A DNA stretch of 64,000 nt, taken from contig NC_061456.1 of NCBI RefSeq assembly GCF_022581195.2, forward strand, positions 5,396,501 to 5,460,500, read 5' to 3'. Position numbers and translations under genes: made by a program. Source of the DNA: Helicoverpa zea. Lineage: Eukaryota > Arthropoda > Insecta > Lepidoptera > Noctuidae. Below, piece after piece: positions 63,101 to 64,000 of the stretch. The notes under the pieces were generated by a model, which made no database searches, was not told the DNA's origin, and saw only the letters and a list, made by a program, of their open reading frames with translations. Numbering within the stretch: position 1 is the stretch's first letter; every line of letters starts with the position of its first letter.

Positions 63101-64000
63101 TTATAAAACGCTGACTCGGTAACACGTTTTCCTGCTGAAGTATTTGTCTTGCGCAACCAGCCTAACCTACTAGCCAGTTATTTTTTGTCCTTCTCCTCTT
63201 TTTTGACGACTGACGTTAATGTTTTGTGTTATATTTACAGCGTATTGATGCACGCGACTATCAAAAACTATGATTGTTCATGTCAGTTGCAACACGCGCG
63301 CAGTTGTTGTCGATTATTTAACGAGAAACAATGCAGAGTCGCACGCGCACCGCGCCGATGCTTCTCACGGCTGCCGAAGGTCGCGGATAACTCTGTTCTT
63401 ACAACACGCTTTAAATTATTTGATTTCATAATTTTTGGCGCACCAGTGTGTGCCCCCAAACGATGGGCCATAGTGTAAACATTTGCGGTATGACCAATTC
63501 GATACATTTACCCAGATCGTAACGCGTATCGAATCGATTGGTCATATGCATTAATATCTTTCGAAACTTTTGCAAACTTGTTCGTAGGCTGTGCAAGAAT
63601 CTAGATAAATAATTGCTGAAATTCTAGCGTAAACTCAGACGTGCCAACATGTTATGGAATGAAGTCAATTGTGAGGAATGTCGTCCTAGATTTCTTAACT
63701 AATAACCTCTTCCTGTTAAATCACCGTACACGCATGGGTGCAATCGATTCTGCAAGAGAGATGTATGCTCCTTAGCCTCCTCCGTGTCCTTAGCTAAAAA
63801 AACTACTCTGCTCATTTTGTATTGATAATAAGCTTAATTTCAAGCCTATTGCAAACCGACCGTATAAGCAAAAAAAAAACTACCAACTGCAAATTATATT
63901 GGTGTAATCAAATGAAGAACTTTAAAATAGCCTTAAGCATTCAAACTGAAAATAGCTTGATATCGTGCGAGTAATAATGGCAGTAGCTCATTGTAGGCGT
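57173..64000. other. Intergenic, no gene seen
   Basis: AT-rich sequence with G+C-richer patches near 60900-61040, 61390-61440, 62040-62130, 62890-62990 and 63290-63380. Frames of 60-110 codons have no recognised domain. The patches at 61390 and 62910 resemble each other (see findings). A short hairpin with 10-bp arms lies at 59820-59845. Confidence 0.4.

Noticed and set aside
1..64000. CRISPR arrays, operons, ribosome binding sites or phage genes
   Set aside because: The window is intron-bearing eukaryotic DNA; the only regular repeats are direct tandem minisatellites without unique spacers.

Overview
The window is nuclear DNA from a lepidopteran insect, probably a noctuid-like moth. It is AT-rich and intron-rich, with no prokaryotic or viral gene layout. 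It carries several repeats recognisable from moth genomes: a tRNA-derived SINE, small Helitrons ending in CTAG, foldback MITEs and LINE 3' tails. The order is inferred from these repeats and from the two genes; the species cannot be read from the sequence.

Only two protein-coding genes can be supported, and they are arranged tail to tail. (1) An ELOVL very-long-chain fatty acid elongase lies on the + strand in eight coding exons, 16296-30245, encoding 310 aa. All exon phases fit and every intron is GT-AG. (2) A secreted one-domain chitin-binding protein of the CPAP1 (cuticular protein analogous to peritrophins) type lies on the - strand in three coding exons, 42512 down to 35169, encoding 705 aa. 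It has a signal peptide, one six-cysteine peritrophin-A domain, and a very long Pro/Thr/Asn/Gln-rich tail in one exon. Both fit barrier and cuticle biology (lipid chain elongation and chitin-matrix protein), but a functional link between them is only a guess.

The rest is intergenic or intronic DNA shaped by transposons. The most notable piece is a 5.8-kb element (24097-29918) in the last ELOVL intron. It has two identical 198-bp LTRs, a 5-bp target duplication, and a primer-binding site and polypurine tract that both place it on the - strand. It has no gag-pol; inside are two related minisatellites, a LINE tail and what look like pieces of host genes. A second cluster, 44.7-50.5 kb, holds three members of one terminal-inverted-repeat family with 6-bp target duplications. 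The 1.78-kb member retains a broken THAP-like zinc-finger start, and a Helitron is nested within it. A second MITE family has three copies (39.1, 51.5, 56.9 kb).

The left 16 kb and the right 21 kb contain no gene that I can recognise. Short open frames there lack domains, splice context or recognisable homology and are not annotated as genes.
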